Below, in pieces: positions 22,992 to 36,023 of a DNA stretch of 64,000 bases. The position numbers and the translations under genes are program-made. Below the pieces are notes generated by a model. That model was not told where the DNA came from and did not search any database. It saw nothing but the letters and a program-made list of their open reading frames with translations. How positions within the stretch are numbered: the stretch's first letter is position 1; the number at the start of each line of letters is the position of its first letter. This stretch comes from Polytrichum commune (taxonomy: Eukaryota; Streptophyta; Polytrichopsida; Polytrichales; Polytrichaceae), in assembly GCA_950295325.1 (NCBI GenBank), contig OX485805.1, positions 32,225,501 through 32,289,500 of the forward strand, read 5' to 3'.

Positions 22992-23521
22992 GAAGTTGGT
23001 AGGATTGTGTTAGCATGATTATAGTTTAATACGTAATTATAGCAATATAAATTACACATATGTGTGCTCTTCAAAATTGGGGCAGAGTTTGGGTAGAACT
23101 TACGAATACTATATTGTTTGGAGTTGGATGAATATCCATTTACTATATTTCAAAAAAAAATGAAGTTCATCTTATTATTATGATTGGGACTATATTGTCG
23201 AATGAAGAAATATGCATTTATTACATGCACTTTGTATGTTGCAATGTCTATATTCTATTGTGCATGCTAATAATAGAAATCAGTTTATATGTTTTTTGGG
23301 TGAAACTTGTTTGGAGTGCTCTACCCAATGTGTTTTTGTTGATGAAGTTGGTGTCGAGTGCTCTACCATATGTGCTTATGTCCGCACATCATAGATTTGG
23401 GATATTAGAACATATAATATAATTGAGATTGTTGACAATATAGTTTCGGGCCTCTTCAAGTTCTTTGATCCATATATTAATTTGAGACTAGAGAAAGTCT
23501 CAATTTAACGAATATAGTGTT
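22992..23521 (+). mobile_element. 3' flank and terminal repeat of module A
   Basis: The 530 bp after the stop match the sequence downstream of gene C over most of their length (about 49036-49500). They end in the terminal sequence that reads AACACTATATTCGTTAA inward from 23521. A subterminal hairpin (GAGACT...AGTCTC) follows. I take 23521 as the true end of the element; sequence identity between copies stops there. Confidence 0.75.
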
Positions 23522-23524
23522 CCT

Positions 23525-25478
23525 TGCTGTGGCAGCGGAAAAAAAGGCAAAGGAGCCCAGGGATTACCGAAATCGCAGAGGATTTCCAAGAGTCCGAGCA
23601 GATCGGGGCATGTACATCTGTAAGTATTTTTCAATATTGTAGTCATTTTGGAGTCATTTCAGGAGTTTTTTGGCAGTTATGTCACGTGTTGCCAGTCATA
23701 TTCATGCAGACATTGGTGTTCTATATTTTGGTGGAATTATGTAGTTTAGTCATTTGGTAGTCAATTGTGAGTCATAGTTACGCAGTCTTTGAGTCATTGT
23801 AGGACCTATTTGGTATGCTAAACCCTAACGACTTGTTTGTGGCTGTGTTTAAACAGCAAGGGGTTTCAGGAAGGATATCAGCAAGGATGTCTGCAATAGA
23901 GAGTACACATAATGAATTTAGACAGCAATTGTCTGAAGTATTGCATAGTTCAGAAAAGAACCAGCTGGTCCTAAAGAACCTTTCTACAATGTTCTCCATT
24001 ATGATGGAGAAGATAGGTAACCCTGTGACCGTATGTGAGCCTCAGTCACCCACAGCCCAAAATACTAATTCACAAATGCCAAGTTTGGATCGTATGTTGA
24101 ATTCAGTGGCAGGTAGTGCAGGTGACCCCCCCACCCACCCTAAATGCTTGAAGGTGAACCCAATTGAAGATGCCTCAGATGTGGCCAAGCTGAAAGGGAA
24201 GTCTGTAATGCAGGTAGAAGGGAATCCGCAAGGTGGAGCTACAGAGGATGGGAGTTTAGGAGGGGGCAATGTAGTGGCACCCATGGGAGATAACACTCCT
24301 AAAGCACCTGGGAATGGGGATGGTGGTGAGAAATCTTGTGTAGAGGGCGGAAAAGGTGAGAGTAAGGTAGAGGCCTTAGCAGATGGTCATGTTGTAGGGG
24401 CAGAGAGTGGTGAGGGCAATAGTGGTGGGTCAGGGAGTGGAGTTGATAGACCTCTTTCCAATGATGCTAACCTGGCCCCCCCATTGTCACCTCTGAAAAG
24501 GGTCAGGCCTAAAACTAAGAGAAAAAATAAGCAGAAGTCTCCTACAAATGTAGAAACTAGTGCGTGTCAAGAAGCTCATCCACATGACCAGGTGAGCACC
24601 GACCTCGGGATGATTGGTACAAACTCTGCAACCAAACTTTTGATTTTTAATATCCATGGCACCCTTGTAGATTGCAGTCTATTGTCAGAATCAAATCCTA
24701 ACTCCAACATCCGTATTACTAGGAAGTCTTTGACACATAGGTTTGTGTTCAGACCTTGGTTGACTGAATTCCTAGACAAGTGCTTTAAGAAATTTAGAGT
24801 TGCGTTTTGGGGTATCAAAAGTTTAGGGAACATGGAAGACGTAGTGGCTGAGATGACAAGGAGGTTCGAGGGGATGGATAGCCACAAGCCATTGTTTTGC
24901 TGGTCAGCAAAGGAATGCATGGACGTCTTTCATAACAGTGGAAAGTCAAAATGGAAAAAACCCTTGTCAAAAGTATGGAGTACTTGGCCGTTATGGAATG
25001 AGAGCAATACGATGATCATTGACCACATTGGAGCCTTGGTGGACTGCAATCCAATCGCTAACATCATCATCCCGCCCGCATTCTATGTGGAAAACATGAA
25101 AAAACTTGCAGATGATAAGAATTATTTGAGACAGAATTTGTGGCCTCTTCTAGAGAGCCTAGCTAGTAGTCCTGATGTTCAGCAGTTTCGAGGTTTGTTA
25201 CCACCTACAGAAATTGGAGTTACAGATGTTACAACTTTACATGCGGCTGGAAGGACGACCCGAAGTTCAACTTTGAAACATCCAAACTCAAACATGTTGG
25301 GACAGCCTAAGTTGTCAGGTGAGGGGACTTGTGAGCTACTAGTTCACATTGGGGAATGTCCCCTCACCTATGTTAGATTGAGTTTGACTAAATGTAATAT
25401 ATGGGTTTGTGTGCAGATAAGTCCGGGGATCGAACTTCGAACAAGGAAAGTGAAAGCAGTGGAGATTCCAGTCATTGA
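23525..25478 (+). CDS. FCP1/NIF phosphatase-like protein with lost catalytic aspartates
   Basis: The main exon is open from 23815 to 25318 and joins 25417-25478 through a 98 bp intron (TTGTCAG|GTGAGG...TGTGCAG|ATAAG), giving the tail DKSGDRTSNKESESSGDSSH and a TGA stop. An upstream exon may lie at about 23525-23612, but I could not connect it in frame, so the true start is uncertain. Residues 1-270 (counted from 23815) are low-complexity, Gly/Ser/Lys-rich. From about 273 there is an FCP1 homology (HAD) domain: LLIFNIHGTLVDC, then RPWLTEFL and MIIDHIG. The canonical DxD catalytic pair is replaced by N279 and H281, so phosphatase activity is unlikely. It begins immediately outside the terminal repeat of module A. 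A better preserved relative is at 62801-63612. Confidence 0.55.
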
Positions 25479-25628
25479 AGGGCCTTCAGTGCAAAGAGTA
25501 AGATTATGACTCCAAACTGATTCCATAGAATGTGTTGTTTGTCATTTGTTTTGATGAATGATGTGTAAGTTGGTAGATATGTAAGCAATGGGTGGTAGTG
25601 CAATGTGTCTACTATATGTGAGTGATAA

Positions 25629-25928
25629 ATGTGCCCAGTGTATGTTGTGGATGTTGGGTTGGGGCAGTTTTACTTTGGACAGGTTGTGCAGTTGATGGAT
25701 TTCAAGAATCCGCGCACAATAGTCGCATCAGGCAAGATAAGTGGTGTTTGGGGGGTAGATAAATTTCATTTTAAAGCAATACCCCAATTTTCCTACAACG
25801 TGGACGTTACACATGCTCTAATAGGTGATGCACCTCTCATGCATCCACATGTAGGAGGGGATCAATTTTTGATAAGAGATGTGGTAGGTGGTAGTGTGTT
25901 ATGGAGCCAGAAGCATATGAAAGCTTAA
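25629..25928 (+). CDS. DUF8039-like fragment
   Basis: 99 codons from ATG 25629. The order ASGKISGVWGVDKFHFKAIP, then DVTHALIGD, then GGSVLWSQKHMK resembles the C-terminal DUF8039 domain of plant transposon-associated proteins (a 'hG..lp...V.V..' core ending in a 'dAvG..v.W' signature). It could be the last exon of the preceding gene or a remnant of a CACTA-type protein. Identification is by eye and weak. Confidence 0.3.
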   Translation: MCPVYVVDVGLGQFYFGQVVQLMDFKNPRTIVASGKISGVWGVDKFHFKAIPQFSYNVDVTHALIGDAPLMHPHVGGDQFLIRDVVGGSVLWSQKHMKA

Positions 25929-28880
25929 GGGCATATAGGCAGAGTATATAGGTATTATACACATGAGTGGGGTGTAGGGCAAACCTACACAACCATACAA
26001 TTGGAACAGGTAGGGATTGGGTATTCAACTTAAAGGATTATTTGACCCTAGACCTGAACACCTAAATGCATTTTGATGACTCATATGGTATTGGTTGTAT
26101 GTATGAACACAATTTTCCCTTCCAAAGTGCATGGAGTTCGCAAGGGCTGCAGTAATGTGGGTTAAGTTTGTATTGATTGGTGAATGATGTAGTCGGTTTG
26201 CCTGGCAACTATATTATACCATATATAAACTCCTGCATGAGATAATTCGTAGTCATAATTATGTATGTAACAAGTCATTGAATAGCCACATCAGCACACA
26301 TCGTTTACATGTGTCATCTGCCGCACAACATAGTCGACTAAAGAATGACTATCACCATACATTTATAGTCATTTTCTCAGTGAGTCTGTCGACATTAGCA
26401 GTGTAGTTGTCGAATTATGGGCCGACATGTCACATGTACGAACCCAATAAAATGACTCACAAATGACTTAAAATGTTGCCTACATGGCACAATAGACGTC
26501 CCAAAATACACGTGTCAGACCATCACATCAACACGTGTCCCCTTGTGCACAACATGTTGCACACGTATTAAACGGAATGGATGCCACTTGTAAGTCACGT
26601 GGCCATCAATCTTCAACATTCGACTACATAACGACTTCAATGTCGACACGTGGCATAACCTAATTGGTCCGGCAAACCACGCCAACAAATGAGATGATGA
26701 CAAGTAGCACCTAGGACAACTCTATTAGTGACCTGGCACTCCTAAATTGTCCACGTAACCCAAGCATACTTTATGATGTGGACGTGTAAGCTCGATTTTT
26801 TGGCAATCACCTGGCTTCGAAGCCCAACTTGCTAAATTAGTGATTAGTAATAGCAATAGTCACTCAAGGGCAATTAGCCAGTGTGAACATAGGGCAATAG
26901 CCAGTGGGCAGGCGGTTGTAACCACCATCTTCTCCTCCGCTTATAGGGAGGAGGTTGGCCATTGCCAAGACATGCTATTTTTCCAATGCAGTAGAATCTG
27001 ACGTAGCCTCAGCATAGATTAACGATAGGCAGTGAACGTCGAAGCTCAGTGATTGAGTTCGGCCATAAACACTTAGCCTGGCAATATGCTTTTAGGAATA
27101 GACATAGGGAGAAGAGCCGAGTGATTCGGACTCTAAGTGACCTTGGAACTTTTTACAGTTGGAGTAAAGTATCTTGGAAATGCAAGTGTCTTTGAAGTAG
27201 TTGTTGTATGAGTGTGTGCAGGAATAAAGAAAGTGTCTTGTGTGATGTTTGGCAATAGTCTTGCATGCTAAAATAGATGTATTATCAGTCAAGAGGGCGA
27301 TGAGCTTTGAGAGAAAGATTGTCGTAAGAGCAATGGTCAAAATCTGAGAAGGGCCATAGGCAAGTGAGAAGTTTCTTTGAGTTTGAATTAGAAGGGAGAG
27401 GCTATTGTCAGTGAGTGAAGGCAAGGGCAATAGTCGTGATAGTGCCACGGAACCGAGGCAAATAGGCGAGTGGATAGTAAAGTCTTGGACGATAACAATG
27501 AGGTGAGAGTCAAGAATCAGGGCAATAGGCCAGTAGCGAGAGCAGTCGAGAGAGAGAGAGAGAGAAGGACCAGGCAGTAAGGGCAAGTAGTCAAGAAAGG
27601 CTATCGCCTGGTTCCTTTGGCGATCGCCCACATGTAATTAGAGAGGCGATTAGCAAGAGGGAGAGGCAAACGTCGCTGTAGCCGTTGAGAGGAGCCGAGT
27701 AGCCAGGGAAAGGACAAGCTAGGCTATAGGCTTTACAGGTGTGTCCCTGAGAGGGAAAGGGTACCGAGAGGCTAGCATGATAGACTATAGCCTGGGCATG
27801 GGTACTAGACATTACCTGGTGTGAAACCAATGCAGTGACTGCACAGACAAGGATCTTTAACAGCAGACCAAGAGCTGCTACAGACATTACCGAGGGTGCA
27901 TCCCTTCTAAGCTGGAAATAAACTTGAGCTTTGATCAAAGATTATCGCCTGATTTGTCGATGCATTGAATATATATATATATATATATATATAATCCTGT
28001 GTTGTTTGTGGTGATGAGTTGCCAGATAAGTGGCAGATGAAGAGGATGGTTACAGTTTTGAAAGGAATGGCCGAAAGACCGTAAGTTGAATTAAACAGGA
28101 TTAATTTGAATTTATCGCAAAGTTCAAATTCTTGTTGTGAAAGATGTTATGGCATGCAAAAGACATTACCCCGGACTTCGGTCCTGACGAATTGCCAAGG
28201 ACTACTTGCCAAGCTTTTGAGCTTCACGACGGACATATGTCGAAACCATAGAATGATAGAAAATTACCTTTTGATAGGACGGAGTCACTCACTACTGAGG
28301 AAGCACAAAAGAACCTTAAGAGTGGGAAAATAAATGGAATTAAGAAGTAATGAAGGAAGAAAGACCCTAATATGTTATTAAAATCCTTAATCCAATGTGA
28401 CATTAACCCTTATAGACACTATCTCAGTCTTCCTGGAGACTTTGTTCCCTGGGTTTTGTTGTTTTAAAGCCATAGCAAAAACTTACTACAGGACGCCACG
28501 TCATAAATCCATTGCCACGTAGCATAGTGACATGGCCGCCTAGTCAACGATGACAACCACGTCGGAGCCACATGGCAATGACACCTCACGGTGGTCATAT
28601 TTGGATGAAGTTGACGTGGAATCCTCGTCATGTCCGGAACGACTATGTGTCCGTTACAAGTCGTCCATAATAACTAAAATAGGTATAGTCATTCTGGTCC
28701 TATACGACTCGAATTATAGTCATAAGCATAGTCATTGATAGCGGAAATTCTTCTAGTGTTTGGCATGGACTGTGAAGGCGTTTCGTGTCCTCCTAGAAAC
28801 TTTATCAGGGATGTCTTGCAAGCAGCTTTTACAATGGGTCTCTATCGGGCCTACAAAATTCATGTATACAAAGATGAAAA
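25929..28880. other. Non-coding region
   Basis: About 2.9 kb with no convincing gene. It has scattered short open frames without family resemblance, a GGCAATAG/AGTC-rich stretch (26850-27650) and a TA dinucleotide tract at about 27969-27994. Confidence 0.45.
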
Positions 28881-28885
28881 CTCGC

Positions 28886-29245
28886 TCAAAGCAGGACCAC
28901 CCGCTTACGCTCATTCAAAAGTCGTTTCATGGAATGACTTACCAAGATAGAGGTTGTAAACACAAGGTCCCTTTTTTTGTTGCGAAGATGCTTTCGAATT
29001 GTGGCTCGATCGAGGACTTTCCCTCCTGCACACTCCATGCACGGGCATGGGTACTTGGATAGCCGCATTGCGTCTGCTTGGACCTCTTCTTCTTGCCATA
29101 ACTGTAGATGCTTCAAGCTTTCGACCTCCCCTCCTGCCATCCTGTGGTGTGCACGGCATACACGGCGGGTCAATTTGTGATATGGGAATACCTTACAAGG
29201 AGGAAGTGCTTGTATGCACGCAGTCACATATCTATGTGGATACAT
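28886..29245 (-). pseudogene. Fragment of a plant transposase-associated zinc-binding protein
   Basis: A short reverse-strand frame carries YPCPCMECAGGKVLDRATIRKHL. The CPC-X2-C...H spacing is like the transposase-associated N-terminal domain of plant CACTA-type proteins. It is short, has no obvious continuation and no termini nearby, so I read it as a remnant. Confidence 0.35.
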
Positions 29246-29267
29246 ACGGAAGGGGAGTCAAATAACC

Positions 29268-29372
29268 CAAGGCAGTCATATAACACATGGGAGTCATATA
29301 GGACATGTCAGTCATATAACACACGGGAGTCATATAACACATGCCAGTCATATAAGCGAACAACAGTCATCA
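29268..29372 (+). repeat. Minisatellite with AGTCATATAACACATG units
   Basis: Five to six imperfect copies of a 17-18 bp unit (GGGAGTCATATAACACAT and variants) follow the fragment above. Confidence 0.75.
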
Positions 29373-29902
29373 GCTCATGACTAGAAGGCGTGAAAATACT
29401 CTTGTAGATGTTGTCTCCCACCCAAAACCAACACCCGGTGAATCTCACACAATAACCACATGTTAACCACGAGATTGTCTACCACCTTGTCACTAGGTTC
29501 CGGAGTGGTTTAGGTGAAAGTGAATCTAAACTATATAGGTACTAGCTTTATAGCTTGTCAAGCCAACAAATCATAAATTTTAGAATACTAATTTACAAAG
29601 CAAGTGGTGTGCAAGTTCGTGGTTTTCAACAAGTAATTTATTTCAAAATTGCGCCATTACAATAGAGTTATGTTAAATTGATGGTAATTGAAGAATTATT
29701 TCTGATGTCCCTAAGTTTATAGGGAATTCAAGGAATTTCAAAAAGTCGAAGCCCAAACTATCTTGGGTTATGAAACTTACGCCCATAACCAGATTTACCC
29801 ATTTTTCTTTTGACCATTAAATTTAGGGATAAGTTTTCATAATCTCATTTAGATATTCCAAATTTGAGTACTTAACAAAAATTTCGATTCCACCTGATTG
29901 AT

Positions 29903-30409
29903 ATACCCCAGTTATACGTAAGTGTGATGAAACCCATATTTTTTTATTGGAAGTATTTTCAATGGGGCCCTAAGTAAATCCACAATCGGACCCCTTTTTA
30001 CCCTGTTCTTGAAAACGATAACACTTTTCACCATGTTTGCCTAATTTTAAGGGGCCCCTAAATATATCGTAATCAATTCCAGGGGAGTCATATACCCCAG
30101 TTATACGTAAGTGTGGTGAAACCCATATTTTTTTTGTAAAAGTAATTTCAATGGGGCCCTAAGTAAATCCACAATCGGACCCTTTTTTACCTTGTTCTTG
30201 AAAACGATAACACTTTTCACCCTGTTTGCCTAATTTTAAGGGCCCCCTAAATATATCGTAATCAATTCCAAGGGAGTCATATACCCCAGTTATACGTAAG
30301 TGTGATGAAGCCCATATTTTTTTTGTAAAAGTAATTTCAATGGGGCCCTAAGTAAATCCACAATCGGACCCCTTTTTACCATGTTCTTGAAAACGATAAC
30401 ACTTTTCAC
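29903..30409 (+). repeat. 189-bp tandem repeat, about 2.7 copies
   Basis: Units start with ATACCCCAGTTATACG at 29903, 30092 and 30281. They share CAATGGGGCCCTAAG and GAAAACGATAACACTTTTC. Units differ by only a few bases. Confidence 0.9.
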
Positions 30410-31615
30410 CTTGATTTTCATTTTTTTGGGTTATTATAGATTTATGGTGTTCCAATTACAGTCACTTATTTTTCATCCAAAATTCAACCATCCATGACAA
30501 CAACTAATCGAAAGTTCTTGGGGGGAGAATGTTGGGCTTTGGTTGATGGATGAACTCATCCATCATCCATGACAATATTTGTTGATTTTTTCATAGCCCA
30601 ATAATTGTTACTATAAAAAAATGTAAAATTTCAACTTTTACGTGCAAATTAAAGTTGATGATCTATTTTCAGCCCAACTCCATTTTTATAATTTCTGAAA
30701 ATTACTCTCTCTCTCTCTCTCTCTCTCCCCCGCCCTCCCTCCCTCCCTCGCTCTCCTCCTCCCTCATCTGTCCACCTTCATGTCGCCGAATACACCAGCC
30801 TTCTAACAGATTCAAGTAACGTGGCAGATTCAGGTATGCTTCTACTTTGGTGACAGGGTTTAGGAATCGGCGAAGGGTTGGTGTATTTCGGGAAAAAAGC
30901 TTGGTTTTCGGTGGCAGGGTCTTTGGATTCGCCTGCTCATTCGAAGGATTCGGCTGCTGGTTCGAATTCGGTGCATTGTCGATACATTTGGTAGTTGGGT
31001 TCGGTGGTGGGTGAGAGGGTTTAGTGAGAGTGTTGGGTGAGGTGCTGGGTGGTGGGTGTCGGGTGAGAGTGCTGGTGGGTTTCGGTGCTGAGTGTTGTGC
31101 CGGGTGAGAGTGCTAGTGGGTTTCAGGTGCTTCGAGGCCAGGTGCAGATTCGGTGTCGGTGCTGTTGGGTGGTGGGTGCAGATTCCTCCATCCTTCCGAC
31201 TTCGGTGTTGGGTTGAGTTTGGCACCTCTGTGCAATTCGGTGTTGGGTCTCTTTGGCAGCAGGGTTTTCGGAGGCAGCTCTCTCTACATTTCAGGCTCAT
31301 TACATCTCCATCGGCTCAGTGAATCCAGGCATCAGTCTTTCCCTCTTTTCGGGCATCAGTCCCTCTCTCCACCACTTCCACTCACCCTCCAAGGTTGTGC
31401 ACTCTCTCATCTCCAAGGTTATAATTTTAGTTTAAATATTTCATAATATTTCATAATACTTCAAAAATTTCAAAACTTGTACTTTGAAAGACGACATCTA
31501 AATTGGGAAATGATGAACCCTAATTCGGACACTAAATGTGGTCTCAATGTATTCTTCTACATGTCACGAATGAAAGTGATTCTAATCCGGTCACTTATCT
31601 TAGTCAAACACCTAA
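30410..31615. other. Non-coding flank with CT microsatellite
   Basis: A CT tract lies at about 30703-30728. A stretch rich in GGTG/TTCGGTG (30840-31260) has open frames on both strands but no recognisable protein. No gene called. Confidence 0.4.
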
Positions 31616-31665
31616 AACACTATATTCGTTAATCGGAGACTTTTGAAAGTCTCAAAATAAAATAT
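31616..31665 (-). repeat. Terminal repeat of module B
   Basis: It shares AACACTATATTCGTTAA with 23521 (inverted), 48979 and 54476. Its subterminal hairpin has different arm bases from A and C but the same position, so the fold appears conserved as well as the sequence. Confidence 0.7.
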
Positions 31666-32017
31666 GCCCATAGTTTGGGATGCCAATATTGTGGGCATAC
31701 GGAATATTGGGAACATCAAGAACATGACGATTTAAAAGTTCGCACGTAAAGCATATTCTTATTACTAAAAATAGAGAATTTGCATTAAAATGAAAAGTGA
31801 GCTCCGTGTGGAAAATAACAATCCACTCTAAAAAAACAAATGGTTTATGTCATTATAGAGTTTGGGGTGCGCATCCCATAAGTAAGGTTCTTATGAATTT
31901 GGATAGCACATCCCAAACGTATACCACAATGGAGTGTGACAAGTCCACTAAGTCTATTCCACCTCAAATTTACTAATCGCCCATGTTTTTCGCCATTAAC
32001 TCCCACCTATGTTATGT

Positions 32018-35000
32018 TTACACATCTCCATCTTCCGCTTCATATCCATTCTCAGCGTCATTTTCTGCCGCTGCAATACGTGCCAAGTTGTCCTTGGCAA
32101 AATCTATATGTTTTTGGGGGATGGTCATTGTTTCTATTTTGGACCCTTTGCGCGGCTTCCAAGCACAAAGTATAGTATCCGTGCTTATCCAGACCAGTGT
32201 ATACGCTGAGTCCATTGTCCACTTAAAATTCTTTTTGGTATCCCAACCTAAATAAGTGCGAAGCACGTTTTGGTCTTTAGTGCTTGGACGACAATATTCC
32301 ACCTCAATTTGACGAAAGTTGGGGCTAGTTTGAACAAAATTGGGTGAAGACAATGCTTTCACCAACCAAATTGCCTTGGGATGCTCCTCATCCCCTGCTC
32401 GTACGAAGACCAAATAACCTTCATGGCAATCAACACCTACACGAAACGACGGTGCCGGTCGATGGCGGGCAGGGCCAACATAATGCTCGTCCATTGCGAA
32501 CTCTTCACGAACGTCTCCATTGCTGAAAAATATAGTGTCGGACTCCACAACTGTTAAACGACTTTGTGGCCAAAATCCTTGTGTTAAAGTTGTACGGGTG
32601 TTGCCACCAAGTGTCATTAGGGCCGAGCGAATGCGATCCCAATACGCAATCAACGGTTCATAAGTATCTCTAATACATCTAGTGATGTCCTCCTCACACA
32701 ACTCTTTCCAATATTCAATGAATCCGGATATGCCTTTGATGATTTCCGGCCCATTCCTCATGGGGTCGGATTTGCAGGGCTTTGGATCCCCATCTGGGAG
32801 CAAACATTTCCCATCATGGTCTTGACGCCATACGAGTATACTATCATCCGGGCCCCAATTAGGAGATGTGTACAAAAGCTTGAATTGCATGGCCGGGAGA
32901 CCATCATCCCTTATATAGAATCGGAATTGTTGTGCTTTGGTATGTCCCACCAAACGGTCCCCTCCCTTCAACATGTATGGCTTGATGAAGGCTTTGAAAT
33001 CTGGTACTTCCTCAATCATGTGCGGAATTACCGGCATATGGTCCAAATCCATATACGATTTCATAAGAAATGGTATGGTTGGAAAATCTTCTTCATGCAA
33101 CTTCATGCTCCACCGTCCGAAAGACGCATCAATGTCATCGTGTGTGTGTCCCACCATCAAGAAAGACACAAACACTTCCTTGAAGATTCCTTTCGCCACA
33201 AGCAAGGACCAAAAACAAAATAAGTATCGACATTTGTTGTCCTTCGCACAATTATCAAGTTGAACGTGGAGAGTTGGAGGCAATGGTTTTGCACAAAGAG
33301 GTTCTCCGGGTGGCTCCGGCAATGACGACATACAAACCTCCTTCCCCACGAGCAGTGCTTCATATAGGGGTGTCGTTCCACAACCATCAAACAATGCACG
33401 TGATGAATGTACCGGTGGCTTCTCCAGATTGCGCAAGAGTTTTGCAAATGATCCCACCGTGTGGTTAGCATCGCCAAGGTAAAAATCCAAACCATAATGG
33501 GCATACTTAACGTCTCCATGTCCGTGGGCAATCATCCCTGGGAAGGAAACAAATGATGCATGAATGAAAACAACAACAACCCTAAACGGATGTATGAAGT
33601 TGAAACCTAACACAAACACACCTAGTAAAATTAGATATAATTTGAACACATATTTGTGATTTCATACAAACCTGTGACAGCTACGGGGAACTTGAAGAGT
33701 CCATCCGTGGCCTTTATTTTCCGCGCATAACAAGGGCATGCGGTCTTCGCATGGTCCATTTTATCATGAATGATTGTTAGAACCTCTGTAGGCCTCATTA
33801 TGGATAGGGCACGGTTCTTGTAGTAATCTTGACGGTGAGCCTCTTGGTTGTTGACATGTTCAATATATTTTGCTTGGTGTCTGGAGTGTGATTCGGTGCC
33901 TATGGGGTGGGTGTCCCGAAGACCTTTATATTTTTCACACGTCGTACACCTAGCGAACTTGTCCCCAAGTCTCTTCAAAATGTATTCAGCAAACTGTTGG
34001 TTTTTAATCACACTCAACTTGGATAAAGAAATGGGCCCACATCCCGCTATGCGACCCACTTCGTTAATGTCCGTTAAAATGTTCTTCCATTTTGTTCCCG
34101 TGGGCAACACCATTTGTACAACTTTCTCCCCTGAAGACAATGTTCTCGTCTTGTGGGGCATTGCATCGGCCAATGGGACAATGATGGTGGAGAGTGTCGC
34201 GGAGGCTTGGAGTGTAGCCTCCATGGGTTTCTTTGTGCCCGAATTTCCATGAAATCGAGAGCGGCGACCCAACGATGAATACTTTTGAAACCTATAAAAC
34301 TCAGACTTTGACACGGCGTGGATGGTATACCACGCGGTACAACACACTTCCACATTCTCAAGTGTGACCACCTTATGCCCATGGGTGCCAATATGCACAT
34401 TTCTGTGGACCTCGAGTTTCTTTGCCGATCTCATACAGAAATCCGCAAGCCACATCTCTTGACGTAGGGATTTAATTTTCTCCCGCGGGAAAAATTGGCA
34501 ACATTTCTGATCGCAACAGTCCTTGGCGGACACAAGACGGATAGATTCGTCTCCCAATATGCGATCCTGTCTACGTTCTTTATCTCCTCGAGGCACACGG
34601 TTAGAATCATATTTGCGCAGGCCTTTGCGAGGACGTATGTTGGCCAACAAAGCTAATTGCGTTTGCTTATGGCGCCGCTCATGGTCCAACAAGCTTACTT
34701 CTTCATGAAGAACCCGACAAAGAGGCCATCGACGCAAGGAAAATCTCCATGTCACAGGGACCTCAAGCGGAAGCAATGAATTCAATATGCACAGACCAAC
34801 ATCGTTGGGACCAAGGGGGTTGGCATCCACACAATCACGGGGATCGGAGTTTCTACATATGCCATCTGCCATAGGGACACCAAGGTCGTTGAGTAGGACG
34901 ACATCAAGGCCAACCCATTGCTCCCTCCCAAAACCGGCACAGAAAGGAATGTCATCGTGGTCATCCCTGGAATGTAGAGATTGTTCGTGCACTTCCAAAG

Positions 35001-35148
35001 ATTCATGGGAGGATGTATCCACAAACACCCCCATCACGTTTGGCATACCATTACTACCCGCCGACGGGGAAGAAAGTTCACAGTCACCATCGGAGGACGA
35101 AGCAATTGTGGGAAACTCCAATGAACTATATGCCACGGGCAGCGCCAT
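32018..35148 (-). CDS. Transposase-like protein B (DUF7869-type), two coding exons
   Basis: Exons 35148-33672 and 33537-32018, with a 134 bp intron (GTCACAG|GTTTG...TTCCCAG|GGATG) splitting the same V-T-G codon as in A and C. The joined frame is 998 residues, TAA stop. It is clearly homologous to A and C but more diverged. Conserved blocks: KDCCDQKCCQFFPR, VCCTAWYTIHAVSKSEFYR, FARCTTCEKYK, IIHDKMDHAKTACPC, VQLDNCAKDNKCRYLFCFW and GHTHDDIDASFGRWSMK. The C-terminal tail is longer than in A. ATG at 35148 lies just after an acceptor (GCTTAG, 35154). The intact frame over nearly 3 kb suggests it is functional or recently so. Confidence 0.75.
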
Positions 35149-35216
35149 CCAACCTAAGCAAACCACTAATTAATGACAAACAAAACAAGCACAACAATGC
35201 ACACAAAAGCGAATAC

Positions 35217-36023
35217 CAGGGTTGTCTATCGCGACGTCATGACGGTGTCATGCCGTCATGTCGTGTCGTGTCGTGACGGACCCCTCCGTCACGACACAAT
35301 AGGGTCCACGTAGGGTCAACATAGGGTGAATGGACTAGGGTGGGTAAAATACTTACCTTCTTGCCAAGGTGGCGTCCTATGTGGCAGAAAACGCCGACGT
35401 GGATGTGCATATTTCCCTTGCCAAGTAAACCATTTTGCCATTGTGTTTATCATTCTGTTAAAATCAAAGTAGAAAAATATGACTAAGGAGGGTGTGGGGC
35501 GGACGGGGGCGGACGGGTGGGGCGGACGGGTGGGGGAGGGGGGTGGTGCGGACGGCGGAGGGGGGTGGAGCGGACGGACGGGGGGGGTGGTGCGGACGGG
35601 GGAGGGGGGTGGTGCGGACGGCGGAGGGGGGTGGAGCGGACGGACGGGGGGGGGGGTGGTGCGGACGGGGGAGGGGGGTGGAGCGGACAAGGGAGCGGAC
35701 GGACAGGGGGGAGCGGACAAGGGAGCGGATGGGAGAGGGTGGGGAGCGGACGGGGGTTGGGAACGGGGGCGGACGGGGGGGGCGGACGGGCTCTAGTAAA
35801 TTTTCCCCCACTTTACCTTTACTTTGCTGACATGTCATCACACGTGGACATTGTAAATCCTACGTGTCCGAATTGGGTTAATGTAATTACACAAAAAATT
35901 CGGTAAAATTCAAGTCCGTCAGGATAAAGACAGCATCCGGCATAATGTCGTGACGGATACGTGTCGCGACGGCACGACATTATGCCGGGATTACCCTCCG
36001 TCACGACACAATAGACAACCCTG
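35217..36023. mobile_element. hAT-like non-autonomous element 1 with G-rich core
   Basis: 807 bp with terminal inverted repeats starting CAGGGTTGTCTAT (right end ...ATAGACAACCCTG). The flanking 8-bp target duplication GCGAATAC / GCTAATAC has one mismatch. An 8-bp duplication and CAGGG ends are typical of the hAT superfamily. Subterminal parts carry CGTCATG/CGTGACGG repeats. The core (about 35491-35790) is a minisatellite of GGACGGGGG-type units, extremely strand-asymmetric. No transposase. It sits in the intron-1 region of module B. Confidence 0.85.

Noticed and set aside
28735-28950. Short plus-strand frame MDCEGVSCPPRNF as a gene
   Set aside because: It overlaps the minus-strand CPC-motif fragment region, has no recognisable domain and no clear gene context.
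30860-31446. Pro/His- or Gly-rich frames
   Set aside because: They arise from a GGTG/TTCGGTG-biased stretch and are open on both strands; no domain seen.
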